Program-made: the position numbers and the translations under genes
Source of the DNA: UBA1479 sp048263775
GTDB lineage: Bacteria > Pseudomonadota > Alphaproteobacteria > Rhodospirillales > Casp-alpha2
Direction: 5' to 3'
NCBI GenBank assembly: GCA_048263775.1
Contig: JBLXDU010000008.1
Coordinates: 124,001 to 188,000 of the forward strand
DNA: 64,000 bases
Notes under the pieces: generated by a model
Database searches by the model: none
Seen by the model: only the letters and a program-made list of their open reading frames with translations
What the model was told of the DNA's origin: nothing
In this document: positions 1-9,035 of the stretch, piece by piece
How the letters are laid out: every line of letters starts with the position of its first letter
How positions within the stretch are numbered: position 1 is the first letter of the stretch

Positions 1-1122
1 ATGAACCTCAAAAAGACCCTTATGGTTGGTGCCGCCGGCGCTGCGCTTTTCGCGTTCGCCGCCCCGGTTGCCACCACCGCCGAAGCCGGTTCGATCAAGA
101 ACGGCAATGCGACCGACCTTACCGTTTACGGCCAGGTCAACCGCAACATGATGTTCTACAACGACGGTGAAGAATCCGGTTACCGCCATCAGGACGGTGA
201 TAACGGCTCCACCCGCTTCGGCCTGAAGGCTTCCGGCAAGATCAACGAATCCGTTACCGTTGGCGCCCGCCTGGAAGCTGAAATGCAGTCGAACGATCCG
301 GGCTCCATTGACCAGAGCACGGAAGACGGTGGCGGCGGTAACTTCTCCGAGCGTCTGGCGAATGTCTACTTCTCCCACAAGCAGTTCGGTAAGCTGACCC
401 TGGGTCAGCAGTCGGAAATTTCCGACGGCATGTCCGACGGCCTGGATCTCGGCTACGCTGCTGGCGCTTTCGCCGGTATGGATCCGGATCTGCTGGTTAC
501 CAACATGAAACTGCGCAATGACAATGCTGCCGCGGCTCTGAGCACGGTCAGCCTGGGCAGCGCCTTCGGTACCCTGGACGGTGGTCGTAATGACTCCATC
601 CAGTACGAAACCCCCTCCATGAACGGTTTCCGTGCCCAGTTGGGTCTGGAATCCAACGGCGTGTGGGGCCTCGGGGCTCTGTATGATGGCAAGATGGGCG
701 GTATGCAGGTTCGTGTCCGCGGCTTCTACGAGAACACCTCTGGTGCTGGCACGACGGCCGACCAGTGGCAGCTCGGTGCTTCCGTGAAGCATGATAGCGG
801 CATCTCCCTGACTGCTCTGTACGGTGTTTCCGACAAGGACTCCGGCGACGATCACAAGAACTGGGGCGCGACTGTCGGCTACACGGCGAACATGAACTCG
901 CTGGGCGCCACTGGTATTGGCGTTCAAGTCACGGGCACTCAGGATTGGGTTGAAGATGGCACGGATGCCATCGCCTACGGCTTCGGCGTCAACCAGCAGA
1001 TCAAAGCTGCCGGCACGAACATCTACGGCAACGTGATGTTCTGGGATGTTGATCGCGTCTCAACCGCGACACAGCTTGACACCCTGGTTACGTTCCTGGT
1101 CGGTGCTCAGGTTAAGTTCTAA
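1..1122 (+). CDS. Gram-negative outer-membrane porin
   Basis: A 373-residue trimeric-porin-type protein that would form water-filled channels in the outer membrane. Residues 1-29 are a typical Sec signal peptide (KK near the start, hydrophobic core, likely cleavage after Ala-Glu-Ala29). The mature part is rich in alternating beta-strand patterns, has the loop sequence YETPSMNGFRAQLG typical of alphaproteobacterial porins, and ends in Phe, the usual recognition signal for beta-barrel assembly. The start codon is base 1, so the promoter and ribosome site lie outside the window. A strong terminator follows. Codon use is T-ending more often than in the neighbours, as expected for a highly expressed gene. 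Substrate preference cannot be read from the sequence. Confidence 0.9.
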   Translation: MNLKKTLMVGAAGAALFAFAAPVATTAEAGSIKNGNATDLTVYGQVNRNMMFYNDGEESGYRHQDGDNGSTRFGLKASGKINESVTVGARLEAEMQSNDPGSIDQSTEDGGGGNFSERLANVYFSHKQFGKLTLGQQSEISDGMSDGLDLGYAAGAFAGMDPDLLVTNMKLRNDNAAAALSTVSLGSAFGTLDGGRNDSIQYETPSMNGFRAQLGLESNGVWGLGALYDGKMGGMQVRVRGFYENTSGAGTTADQWQLGASVKHDSGISLTALYGVSDKDSGDDHKNWGATVGYTANMNSLGATGIGVQVTGTQDWVEDGTDAIAYGFGVNQQIKAAGTNIYGNVMFWDVDRVSTATQLDTLVTFLVGAQVKF

Positions 1123-1181
1123 TCGGGCTTAAGGCAGGGTGCTTCGGCGCCCGGCCGCTCGGTTGAGCTTTCAGTAAGGAA

Positions 1182-1213
1182 ACGGCCGTCCTTCGGGACG
1201 GCCGTTTTTTTGT
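1182..1213 (+). terminator. Intrinsic terminator after the porin gene
   Basis: The stem ACGGCCGTCC / GGACGGCCGT closes a TTCG tetraloop and is followed by an unbroken run of T. It lies about 60 bases after the porin stop codon and also separates it from the convergent glmS gene. Confidence 0.92.
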
Positions 1214-1257
1214 GCTGATTTGATATCCCTTGTGGGGGCGGCTACGGGCCGACACGG

Positions 1258-3081
1258 CTATTCCACAGTCACGCTTTTCGCCAGGTTGCGTGGCTGGTCC
1301 ACGTCTGTGCCCTTGATGACCGCGACGTGATAGGCCAGCAGCTGTACCGGAATTGCATAGAGGATAGGGGCGACGAAGGGATCAACGGTGCGCAAGGCGA
1401 CCGTGGCTTCGGCTCCGTCCGACAGGGCCGTGGCGCCCGTCTCGTCGGAAATGACGATGACCCGCCCGCCCCGAGCCATGACTTCGTGCACGTTCGACGC
1501 CGTCTTCTCGAACAACGCGTCCGTAGGGGCGATGACGATGACCGGCACCTGATCGTCGATCAGGGCGATGGGCCCGTGCTTCATCTCGCCGGCGGCATAG
1601 CCCTCGGCGTGGATGTAGGAAATTTCCTTCAGCTTCAATGCGCCCTCAAGGGCGATGGGATAACTGGTGCCGCGCCCCAGATAGAGTACGTCACGTGCCT
1701 CTGCCATGCTGTGGGCGATGTCGCGAAGCCGCTCATCATGGTTGAGGATTTCCGCCGCCCGGCCGGGGACCTCGGTCAACGCCGTTGTCAGCCGTGCCTC
1801 GGTCTCGGCGTCTATGGCATTACGTCCGCGCGCCACGGCGATGGCAAGGCAAGCCAGAACGGTCAGCTGCGTGGTGAATGCCTTGGTTGAGGCGACGCCG
1901 ATCTCGGGGCCCGCGTTGGTGTGCAGGACCATGTCCGATTCCCGGGCGATGGCGCTTTCCGGCTGATTGACGATGGAGAGGATCGATTGCCCCGCTTGGC
2001 GGGCGTAGCGCAGGGCGGCCAGGGTATCGACCGTTTCGCCCGACTGGGAAATGAAGATGGCCGCCCCCTTGTCGGCCATGGGCGGCTCGCGGTAACGGAA
2101 TTCGGAGGCGATATCGACCTCGACCGGGATGCGGGCCAGTTGCTCGAACCAGTACTTGGCGGTCAGACAGGCGTAATAGGACGTGCCGCAGGCGACCAGG
2201 GTCAGGCGCTCAAGCGTCGCCGGGTCGAACGGCAGGCCCGGCATGGTGATGGTGCGTGATGCCGGGTTGATGAAACTTTGCAAGGTGTCGCCGATGACCT
2301 GGGGCTGCTCGTAGATTTCCTTGAGCATGAAATGCCGGTAGCCGCCTTTGCCGATGGCCGCCCCCGACAGTTCGGTCAGGCGCACGGGGCGCTCGACTGG
2401 GGCGTCGCCGCCGTCAAACACTTGAACGTTGTTTGGGCTGAGCACGGCCCAGTCGCCATCTTCCAGATACATGATGCGGTCGGTCAATGGCGCCAACGCC
2501 AGGGCGTCGGAGCCGAGGAACATCTCGCCCTCGCCGAAGCCGACGGCGAGCGGACTGCCGCGGCGGGCCCCGATCATCAGGTCGTGATGGCCGGAAAAGA
2601 TGATGGCGAGCGCGAAGGCGCCCTCAAGCCGGCGCAGCACGGCGGCGGTCGCGTCCGTCGGCGATTTGCCGTCCATGATCTCCTGGGTAATCAGATGGAC
2701 GATCACTTCCGTATCTGTGTCGGATGCAAGGTCGCATCCCTTGGCGATCAGTTCAGCCCTGAGGTCCTTGTAATTTTCGATGATCCCGTTGTGGACGATG
2801 GCGACCCTGTCCGTGGCATGGGGGTGGGCGTTGGCTTCGTTTGGCACGCCGTGGGTTGCCCAGCGGGTATGGCCGATGCCGACCGTGCCGGCAATGGGCT
2901 GTTCATCCAGGCGGGCGGCCAGGTTGGCAAGCTTTCCTTCGGCCCGTCGCCGTTCAATGGCCCCGTTGACCAGGGTCGCGATCCCAGCCGAATCATAGCC
3001 TCGGTATTCCAGCCGCTTAAGCCCATCCAGCAGGATGGGCGCGGCCTCGCCTCGGCCGAGAATTCCGATGATGCCGCACAT
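1258..3081 (-). CDS. glmS: Glutamine-fructose-6-phosphate aminotransferase (isomerizing)
   Basis: Makes glucosamine-6-phosphate from fructose-6-phosphate and glutamine, the first step towards UDP-GlcNAc for peptidoglycan and lipopolysaccharide; cytoplasmic. The 607 residues match the usual length. The N-terminus is MCGIIGILG, where Cys2 becomes the glutaminase nucleophile; the class II amidotransferase domain covers about 1-220 (GHTRWATHG motif). Two SIS sugar-isomerase domains follow (about 285-425 with SQSGETVDT, and 455-595), and the C-terminus LAKSVTVE is the conserved tail. A GAGGG ribosome site precedes the ATG. It lies 6 bases downstream of glmU, so the two consecutive pathway enzymes form an operon. 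No glmS ribozyme is expected or seen. Confidence 0.97.
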   Translation of the reverse strand: MCGIIGILGRGEAAPILLDGLKRLEYRGYDSAGIATLVNGAIERRRAEGKLANLAARLDEQPIAGTVGIGHTRWATHGVPNEANAHPHATDRVAIVHNGIIENYKDLRAELIAKGCDLASDTDTEVIVHLITQEIMDGKSPTDATAAVLRRLEGAFALAIIFSGHHDLMIGARRGSPLAVGFGEGEMFLGSDALALAPLTDRIMYLEDGDWAVLSPNNVQVFDGGDAPVERPVRLTELSGAAIGKGGYRHFMLKEIYEQPQVIGDTLQSFINPASRTITMPGLPFDPATLERLTLVACGTSYYACLTAKYWFEQLARIPVEVDIASEFRYREPPMADKGAAIFISQSGETVDTLAALRYARQAGQSILSIVNQPESAIARESDMVLHTNAGPEIGVASTKAFTTQLTVLACLAIAVARGRNAIDAETEARLTTALTEVPGRAAEILNHDERLRDIAHSMAEARDVLYLGRGTSYPIALEGALKLKEISYIHAEGYAAGEMKHGPIALIDDQVPVIVIAPTDALFEKTASNVHEVMARGGRVIVISDETGATALSDGAEATVALRTVDPFVAPILYAIPVQLLAYHVAVIKGTDVDQPRNLAKSVTVE

Positions 3082-3087
3082 TGCCCG

Positions 3088-4461
3088 CTAACCCTCTTTC
3101 TGCCGGTCTTGCTTGTCTTTGCGCCGCTTGGCGTTAAAGCGGTCGGCCCAGCCCTTCACTTCCTTCTGGTCGGCGCGGGTCACGGCGAGCGCCCCCGCCG
3201 CGACGTTCTTGGAAATCGCGCTGCCCGCGCCGACGATGGCCCCGGCGCCGACGGTCACCGGGGCGACCAGAGCCGTGTTGGAGCCGATGAAGGCTCCGTC
3301 ACCGATTACTGTCTGGGATTTCACATGGCCGTCGTAGTTGCAGGTGATGGTGCCGGCGCCGATGTTCACACCCGCGCCGACAATGCTGTCGCCGACATAG
3401 GACAGATGATTGGCCTTGCTTCCGGCACCCAGGGTCGCGGCTTTGATCTCGACGAAGTTGCCGATATGCACGCCTTCGGCGAGGTTCGCCCCCGGGCGCA
3501 GGCGGGCGAACGGCCCGATCACAGCACCCGTTCCGACCGTGGCCCCCTCGATATGGCAGAACGCTCGGATTTCCACGTTGTCGGCAATGGACACATCAGG
3601 CCCGAAAACCACGTTGGGCCCGACCATCACGTCGCGGCCAAGCTGCGTATCCCAAGACAGATAGACTGTATCCGGGTCGATCAGGGTGGCGCCGCCTTCC
3701 ATGGCGCGGGCGCGCAGTCGTCGCTGCGCGACGGCCTCGGCCTCAGACAGGTCGGCGCGGGAATTGACGCCCAGAACCTCGTCCGCGTCGCCGATGACAA
3801 CGGCGGCGGCGACCCCGTCGGCGCGGGCGATGGCGACGATGTCGGTCAGGTAGTATTCGCCCTTGGCGTTGGCATTGCCGATGCGCTTGAGCCAATCAAG
3901 TGCGCGGGCTCCGTCGATGACCATGACTCCGGAATTGCAGAGTGTCACGGCAAGCTGTTCCGGCGTCGCGTCCTTGGCTTCGACGATGGATGCAAGGGCA
4001 CCGTCGTCGTCAAGGATAAGGCGGCCGTAGGGGCCTGGGTCCGCGGGCTCGAAGCCGAGAACGACCACCCCTGGACGGGCCGGGGATTGGCGCGCCGCCA
4101 GCATGGCGCCGAGCGTTTCCGGTGTGATCAGCGGCGTGTCGCCGAACACGACCAGCAGGTCGTCGGCCGGATGGGCTTGAATGAAATTGCGCGCCGCCAG
4201 AACCGCATGGGCCGTGCCCAGGCGTTCCGTCTGCATCGCCGTCGGCAGGGGGTGCACGGCGGCGGCAAGATCGTCCATGTCCTTGCCGATAACGACAACC
4301 GTTTGGTCGACAGCGGTCGTGTTCAGGGCGGCCAGGACATGCCCGATCATCGGCCGCCCCGCGACCTTGTGCAGCACCTTCGGCAGGTTCGATTTCATGC
4401 GCGTGCCCAATCCGGCAGCCAGGACCACGGCGGTTGTCGTAAATTTTCCGTTTGCTTGCAT
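3088..4461 (-). CDS. glmU: Bifunctional GlcN-1-P acetyltransferase / GlcNAc-1-P uridyltransferase
   Basis: Carries out the last two steps to UDP-GlcNAc: acetylation of glucosamine-1-phosphate and uridylyl transfer. The 457-residue protein has an N-terminal nucleotidyltransferase domain with the signature LAAGLGTRMKS (residues 14-24) and a C-terminal left-handed beta-helix of hexapeptide repeats (about 250-440), including the acetyltransferase segment HIGNFVEIK. The last 20 residues are Lys/Arg-rich. It is the first gene of the glmU-glmS operon. The ribosome site is weak (AAAGG, long spacing), but the start is fixed by family length. Confidence 0.97.
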   Translation of the reverse strand: MQANGKFTTTAVVLAAGLGTRMKSNLPKVLHKVAGRPMIGHVLAALNTTAVDQTVVVIGKDMDDLAAAVHPLPTAMQTERLGTAHAVLAARNFIQAHPADDLLVVFGDTPLITPETLGAMLAARQSPARPGVVVLGFEPADPGPYGRLILDDDGALASIVEAKDATPEQLAVTLCNSGVMVIDGARALDWLKRIGNANAKGEYYLTDIVAIARADGVAAAVVIGDADEVLGVNSRADLSEAEAVAQRRLRARAMEGGATLIDPDTVYLSWDTQLGRDVMVGPNVVFGPDVSIADNVEIRAFCHIEGATVGTGAVIGPFARLRPGANLAEGVHIGNFVEIKAATLGAGSKANHLSYVGDSIVGAGVNIGAGTITCNYDGHVKSQTVIGDGAFIGSNTALVAPVTVGAGAIVGAGSAISKNVAAGALAVTRADQKEVKGWADRFNAKRRKDKQDRQKEG

Positions 4462-4616
4462 GAAAACGCGAGGGCCTTTAAACGGTTCGGGCGGCGGCCA
4501 TGGGGCCTAGTGAATGTATCCGGTGAAACATCTGGAGGGTCGGGCCGCAAGGTGCCACAGTATCTTGTGTCATCCAAGTCACAGTTTGTTACGGAATCTT
4601 GCAATGGAACTATGCA

Positions 4617-5318
4617 ATGCCGGCGGTTAAGGAGCACTTACCCGCCCGCCCTCTGCCCAAGGCCGTGGTGTTCGACCTCGACGGCACCCTGGTCGACAGT
4701 GTGCCCGACATCCAGGCGGCCTTGAATTGGCTGCTCTCCCGCCTGGGCCGCCGTCAGGTATCCCGGGACGAGGTCGCGGGCATGGTCGGCGACGGCGTGC
4801 CCAAGCTGGTCGAACGCGGGCTGCTGGCCACGGGCGGCCTGCCGGCGGATGGGCTCGACGGCCCGACGGCCGAGTTCACGGTTCACTACGAAGCCAACGC
4901 GGCGGCCCTGACGCAGCCCTTTCCGGGCGCCGTCGCGGCGCTGGAGGCCTTGCGCGATGCGGGCTGCACACTGGCCGTCTGCACCAACAAACCGGCGGGG
5001 GCGACGGCGGAAATTTTGGACGCCCTCGACCTTGCCAAGTTCTTCGCGGCGGTCGCCGGCGGCGACACGGTGCCCGGCGTGCGCAAGCCCGACCCTCGGC
5101 ATCTGATGCACGTACTGGATCAATTGGGTGCGGCCCCCGGCGATGCGGTCATGGTCGGCGACAGCCACAATGACGTGAACGTGGCCAAGGCGGCCGGTGT
5201 GGCCACGGTGGCGGTCACCTTCGGCTATGCCCACGGGCCGGTCGAGGAGCTGGGTGCGGATCTGCTGATCGACCATTTCGATGATCTGGTGACGGCGTTG
5301 CGGCGTTTGCCCAGCTAG
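4617..5318 (+). CDS. gph: Phosphoglycolate phosphatase (HAD superfamily)
   Basis: Dephosphorylates 2-phosphoglycolate, a by-product of DNA repair and oxygenase reactions. The 233-residue protein shows HAD motif I FDLDGTLVDS near the start with both catalytic Asp, a helical cap, motif II (CTNKP) and the C-terminal VGDSHNDV motif that binds Mg2+. A TTG start 18 bases upstream is possible but has no better ribosome site, so the first ATG is chosen. It is divergent from glmU and convergent with the TPR/oxygenase gene. Specificity within the Gph/PGP group is assigned from motif pattern and could be a related sugar-phosphatase. Confidence 0.85.
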   Translation: MPAVKEHLPARPLPKAVVFDLDGTLVDSVPDIQAALNWLLSRLGRRQVSRDEVAGMVGDGVPKLVERGLLATGGLPADGLDGPTAEFTVHYEANAAALTQPFPGAVAALEALRDAGCTLAVCTNKPAGATAEILDALDLAKFFAAVAGGDTVPGVRKPDPRHLMHVLDQLGAAPGDAVMVGDSHNDVNVAKAAGVATVAVTFGYAHGPVEELGADLLIDHFDDLVTALRRLPS

Positions 5319-5321
5319 TCT

Positions 5322-5335
5322 GCCGGTCAACCGGC
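5322..5335. other. Small hairpin at the gph / TPR-gene convergence
   Basis: GCCGG-TCAA-CCGGC sits exactly between two convergent stop codons and overlaps the stop of the minus-strand gene. It has no T-run in either direction, so it is at best a weak 3'-end structure. Confidence 0.25.
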
Positions 5336-6970
5336 GGTGGGGCAGAGGTCGAAGGCGATTGAAATGCGTTTTTCGTCGCTGGAGGTGACCGGGATGGTCT
5401 GATGCCCGAAGTAGGAGGGGAACATCACCATCATCCCTTCCTCGGGCCGCACCAGATGCACCGCCGGCTCGCGCCGGTCGCCGATCAGGTGAAAGGCGCG
5501 GCCGAATTCGATCCAGCCCTCGATGTTGTTGGTGCGCCCCTTGGCGGCCTCCTTCATGGAGGCTGGCAGGGCCGGATAATACACCCCCGATAGCCAGGCC
5601 GGCGGGTGGAAATGCACCAGCTGGCGGCCTTCGCGATCGTAAACCGTGCCCCAGCAGTTGACGTCGAAGGCCCGGGGCGGATCGGCCAGGAAGGGATGGT
5701 CCGGGTCCTTCGGATGGGCCGCCATGAAGTCCCCGGCCATGGCCATAATCATCTTTTTCAATTCCAGGGCCGGCCCGTGTTCCGTGCCGTCGAACAGTTC
5801 CAGCGTGCCGCGGCCGTGCTCGACCGAGCGATTGACTTTGGAATAGGTCAGGCTGGGATGGTTTAGCAGATAATCCACCAGGTCCTTGTTGAAGGAGGCC
5901 ATGGAATGGTATCCGGCCGGAGCCGTATGGACCCGTGTCATGATCAGGTCGAAGTCGAGTATCCTGGCGGCCTCTTCCGTGCGGCCCAGGTCGTTCAGCG
6001 CCGCCGACTTCATGGCCAGGGACGGCGTCGGGAAGGAGCCCGCCGCCAACGCCCGGTCGGCGGCGGCCAGGGCGCGTTCCGGTTCACCCGCGCGCATCCA
6101 GACGAAGGCCATCTGGCCGTGCAGGTCACGGGCCTCGGGATGAGCCGTGAGGAACTTTTCCGTGAGGGCTGCCGCCTCCGCCGCCCGCCCCTCGGCGCCG
6201 TAGGCATAGATCAATTCGTTTACCGACTGGCCGTCGTCCGGGTTCAGCGCCACCGCGCGTTCCAGGGGGGCGATGGCCTTGGCGTATTCGGTCGACCGCC
6301 CGTGCAGCAGGCCGATGTTGGCGAAGGCGCGCTGGTGGTTCGGGTTCATCTCGGCCGCGCGCGTGAACAGGGCGATGGCCTCATCGAACTTGCGCGCGTT
6401 CATATGGACCGTGCCCAGGTTGAAATAATCCTCCGGGTCCTGACTGCCCAGCTCGATCGCCGTCTCGTAGGCCGCCCGGGCACTCTCACCGTCGCCCAGC
6501 AGTTGATAAGCAATTCCCAGACTGCCGTAGACCGGTGGTGCCTCGGGCGCCAGTTCGGCGGCGCGGCCCAGGTCCTCCGCCCCGCCGGCGGGGTCGCCCA
6601 GCAGAATCCGCGTCCGTCCCAATTCGAAAGCCAGGTTGGCATCGTCGGGGTTTTGGGCCAGCGCGTCGCGCAGCACCCGAAGCGCGCCGTCCTTGTCACC
6701 GGTTTCCAGCAGCATCTTGGACAGGGTCACGGCGCAGGGGGCGAACCCCGGATGGGCGGCCAGGGCCCGGCGCAGCAGGGTAATGGCCTGTACTGTCTTG
6801 CCTTGGTTGTGGCGCACCAACCCCAGGCAATAGAGCGCTTCCCCATGGTCGGGCACGGCCTTCAGCACGTCTTCCGCATCCTTGCCGGCGCGCGTCAGGT
6901 TACCGGCGCGGAACGCCTGGCCGGCCCGCGCCATCAGTCGGGCAATGTCGTCTGCGGTCTTCGGTTTCAA
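5327..6970 (-). CDS. TPR-repeat protein with C-terminal 2OG-Fe(II) oxygenase-like domain
   Basis: A 547-residue cytoplasmic-looking protein. About residues 15-330 are tandem tetratricopeptide repeats (signatures such as ALYCLGLVRHNQGK, AFANIGLLHGRSTEY). About 370-547 form a putative 2-oxoglutarate/iron oxygenase domain with the segment VHFHPPAWLSGVYYP, a later GHQTIP histidine and an SIAFDL end strand. Such proteins probably hydroxylate a protein or glycan partner recognised by the repeats; the substrate is unknown. The start is a TTG with AGGAGA six bases upstream; longer forms would read through low-complexity sequence and lack a ribosome site. A second protein of the same architecture lies at 42741-44357. 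Confidence 0.8.
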   Translation of the reverse strand: MKPKTADDIARLMARAGQAFRAGNLTRAGKDAEDVLKAVPDHGEALYCLGLVRHNQGKTVQAITLLRRALAAHPGFAPCAVTLSKMLLETGDKDGALRVLRDALAQNPDDANLAFELGRTRILLGDPAGGAEDLGRAAELAPEAPPVYGSLGIAYQLLGDGESARAAYETAIELGSQDPEDYFNLGTVHMNARKFDEAIALFTRAAEMNPNHQRAFANIGLLHGRSTEYAKAIAPLERAVALNPDDGQSVNELIYAYGAEGRAAEAAALTEKFLTAHPEARDLHGQMAFVWMRAGEPERALAAADRALAAGSFPTPSLAMKSAALNDLGRTEEAARILDFDLIMTRVHTAPAGYHSMASFNKDLVDYLLNHPSLTYSKVNRSVEHGRGTLELFDGTEHGPALELKKMIMAMAGDFMAAHPKDPDHPFLADPPRAFDVNCWGTVYDREGRQLVHFHPPAWLSGVYYPALPASMKEAAKGRTNNIEGWIEFGRAFHLIGDRREPAVHLVRPEEGMMVMFPSYFGHQTIPVTSSDEKRISIAFDLCPTAG

Positions 6971-7185
6971 ACGGGCTCTCCTGGGTCGGCAGGCGGAAAT
7001 CGGGGCGCCGGCGGGCGGGCAAAGACTGCCACAGCCGCCCATCCGCGTCCATGTTGGCCGGCCCTGGCGGGCAGAACCTTGATCCAGCGCAATCCGCATC
7101 CCGGCAGGCCCAGCTTGACAGCCTTGGGGGGCGCCCCTTATATGATCGCGCCTTGCCGCCGGGGAACGACCCGGCGATGCAGCAA

Positions 7186-7260
7186 GGGCGCGTAGCTCAG
7201 CGGGAGAGCACTGCCTTCACACGGCAGGGGTCGCTGGTTCAATCCCAGCCGCGCCCACCA
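7186..7260 (+). tRNA. tRNA-Val (anticodon CAC)
   Basis: A complete cloverleaf of 75 bases. The acceptor stem GGGCGCG pairs with CGCGCCC, followed by discriminator A and an encoded CCA. The anticodon stem CTGCC/GGCAG closes the loop TTCACAC, giving anticodon CAC for GUG codons. The T-arm GGTTCAATCC is canonical. AT-richer sequence starts immediately downstream, as often seen beside tRNA genes used as integration sites. Confidence 0.96.
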
Positions 7261-7663
7261 TTCATTTCTGCTTGGTGATCGATAATGCCGACTGGACTTG
7301 GTGTTAGGGCCAGCTTCTATCGCGCGCAAAATAGGAATATATTGACAATTAATATCGTGATGGGTAATGTTCATTATTGAAGGTTCTAGATGACCAATTC
7401 CTTCCTGGTGCTCCAAAGCATCCTCTCAAAATAAATTTCCACCGCGCCCGATAGGCGCTTTCGCCAAGCCCGGGATTACCTCCGGAGAACTCGGCCCGAA
7501 GCGCTACGACATCGGATAACGCCTCTGATCCCCCGTAATGAACCCGGTTGCCGGCGCGAGATTCCGTCGCCTGCAATCCGCTTCCCCTGTGTGTTCCGAG
7601 GAGCGCTTGCGCGTCTATGTCGTCTCCCCGGAGCACGCGGGCCTATTCGCAAGGAGACGGAAC
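7261..7663. other. AT-rich intergenic stretch with a possible promoter
   Basis: About 400 bases without a convincing gene. The composition is clearly more AT-rich than the flanks (about 7270-7440). A TTGACA hexamer at 7342-7347, then 17 bases, then TAATGT at 7365-7370 could be a sigma-70-type promoter reading towards the islet genes. No tRNA-end direct repeat marking an attachment site was seen nearby. Confidence 0.35.
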
Positions 7664-8632
7664 GTGAAGCCCCCCTTCAAACTGAACGCGACCTTGGGTC
7701 GCACCTACAATGCCGATCTGAATGATGTCCTGCGAACGAAGCAGGCATTAAGCAAACTCGGTCATTTCGAAGCGCCTACCTACGGCATGACGGAGTATCC
7801 CGACGAACCCCTGTTCCAAGGGATCGAGACATTTCAAATAAGGCATGGTCTGCGCCGGGATGGCGTGATGAAGCCGGACGGAGAAACCGTCGCGAAGTTG
7901 GGCCAAGTCTTGGCTGAACAGCGCCTAGATGAAACCAGGGCCGGCCCCAATGTTCTCGGGCTTTCGGGAGAGATCGGCCTGGGCCGTGCCAACAAGCCCC
8001 ATGATGTATTTGCCCTATCGCAGGCGCTTACTTGGGCCGGGTTCCCGACACAACCGACCCGCGCCTCCGAGGCCGATCAAACGGAGGCGGATTTACCCGA
8101 TGCGATCAAAGGATTTCAGAAGTCCGCCGGCCTGAAAGTCGATGGCTGGCTACGGCCATACGGAGAAACGGAGGAAGCCCTTAACAGCACCCTCGCGCCA
8201 AAAGCCCAGGTGTTTCTATCCTCTCATGAAGGGGCTGACGCGCCACCTGGAAAGGCTGGCTTCATGCCGGATGGTGGGGAACAGCAGGCAATGGCGTTTG
8301 GTCTTATTCCCCCAATCGCTTATGCGGTCGCCGAGTTCTTCGGCATCTCTCTCCTGGCGGCCTGGGCGTGGTGGCAGTCCATGGACAGTGCCCAGCAAGA
8401 GAAAGTTCGGAAACAAATTGCTACCCGGCACTCAAATGATGAGGACGATGATCTGGAGGCTAGGTGCGAGTACCTATACGAAGTGGACACAGATACTTGT
8501 AACGGAATAACAAGAAATCGTGGCAAGGTGGCTGGTGCTAGGTGTCATGAAACTGCTGCGAGTAGATATGAAGCCTGCCGTAGAGGCATTCCAATTGATC
8601 GATTGCCCCCGCTGAATACATGGATGAACTGA
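7664..8632 (+). CDS. Double peptidoglycan-binding-domain protein with Cys-rich C-terminus; possible cell-wall toxin
   Basis: A 322-residue protein. Two peptidoglycan-binding type-1-like domains are visible at about 15-80 (LRTKQALSKLGHF...FQIRHGLRRDGVMKPDGET) and 105-180 (ALSQALTWAGF...FQKSAGLKVDGWLRPYGET). A hydrophobic segment follows near 215-240 (AYAVAEFFGISLLAAWAW). The C-terminal 60 residues carry four Cys (CEYLY, DTCNG, ARCHET, YEACRRG) and end in a LPPLNTW motif that resembles tails of predicted polymorphic toxins. The GTG start has GGAGAC seven bases upstream; an in-frame upstream ATG adds 42 unlikely residues. The last 13 bases overlap the next gene, suggesting coupling. There is no signal peptide. 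The toxin role is inference. Confidence 0.6.
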   Translation: MKPPFKLNATLGRTYNADLNDVLRTKQALSKLGHFEAPTYGMTEYPDEPLFQGIETFQIRHGLRRDGVMKPDGETVAKLGQVLAEQRLDETRAGPNVLGLSGEIGLGRANKPHDVFALSQALTWAGFPTQPTRASEADQTEADLPDAIKGFQKSAGLKVDGWLRPYGETEEALNSTLAPKAQVFLSSHEGADAPPGKAGFMPDGGEQQAMAFGLIPPIAYAVAEFFGISLLAAWAWWQSMDSAQQEKVRKQIATRHSNDEDDDLEARCEYLYEVDTDTCNGITRNRGKVAGARCHETAASRYEACRRGIPIDRLPPLNTWMN

Positions 8633-8925
8633 ACAAAATAATCTTAAAGTTCGAAGCCTTTGCAAAAAGGGATGATGGCAGCGTCGTCCCTTTTTCCCTC
8701 GACGTTTGGTCTCCGGTTGCCAGGACGCAAGGCGACAGCAGTTGCCGGGTTGATTGCACGTTCTTGCGGGAGAAACCATTTCAGATATTTGGGGTTGATG
8801 GTGAACAGGCCTGTGAACTCGCTATAGATTTCATTCGTCTCTCGCTCATAGACAGAGCGGAGCTAATTGATGCGAACGGCAATCCGATATCATTGCCCGT
8901 GATTGAATGGCCGCCGTCGGATTAA
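8620..8925 (+). CDS. Small acidic protein, possible immunity partner (DUF6968-like pattern)
   Basis: A 101-residue soluble protein with no signal or membrane segment. The pattern PFSLDVWSPV...CRVDCTFL...FQIFGVDGEQACELAIDFIRLSL resembles small DUF6968-type proteins often found beside toxin-like genes. The ATG lies inside the end of the peptidoglycan-binding gene (13-base overlap, different frame), which implies translational coupling and matched dosage, as expected of an immunity protein. A bidirectional terminator follows. Family assignment is from memory of the pattern; function is not established. Confidence 0.5.
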   Translation: MDELNKIILKFEAFAKRDDGSVVPFSLDVWSPVARTQGDSSCRVDCTFLREKPFQIFGVDGEQACELAIDFIRLSLIDRAELIDANGNPISLPVIEWPPSD

Positions 8926-8974
8926 TTGTCGGGCTTTTGCACCCAAACGCTACCGTCCTCGATCTCCCCGCCCG

Positions 8975-9006
8975 AAAAAAAACGCCCCTCGTGAGGGGCG
9001 CTTTTC
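8975..9006. terminator. Bidirectional intrinsic terminator
   Basis: CGCCCCT-CGTG-AGGGGCG with an A8 run on the left and CTTTT on the right, between the convergent islet and the SGNH-like gene. It can serve both strands. Confidence 0.85.
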
Positions 9007-9035
9007 GATTCTGGCGGGCTTGGAGCGGGGGCGGT

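Noticed and set aside
2278..4725. Long plus-strand open frame of 815 codons opposite glmS and glmU
   Set aside because: It mirrors two certain genes on the other strand; low-complexity Gly/Asp/His/Arg composition typical of GC-rich antisense frames, and no domain.
7186..9000. tRNA-associated integrative element with att sites
   Set aside because: No integrase and no direct repeat of the tRNA 3' end could be found, so only an islet is claimed.
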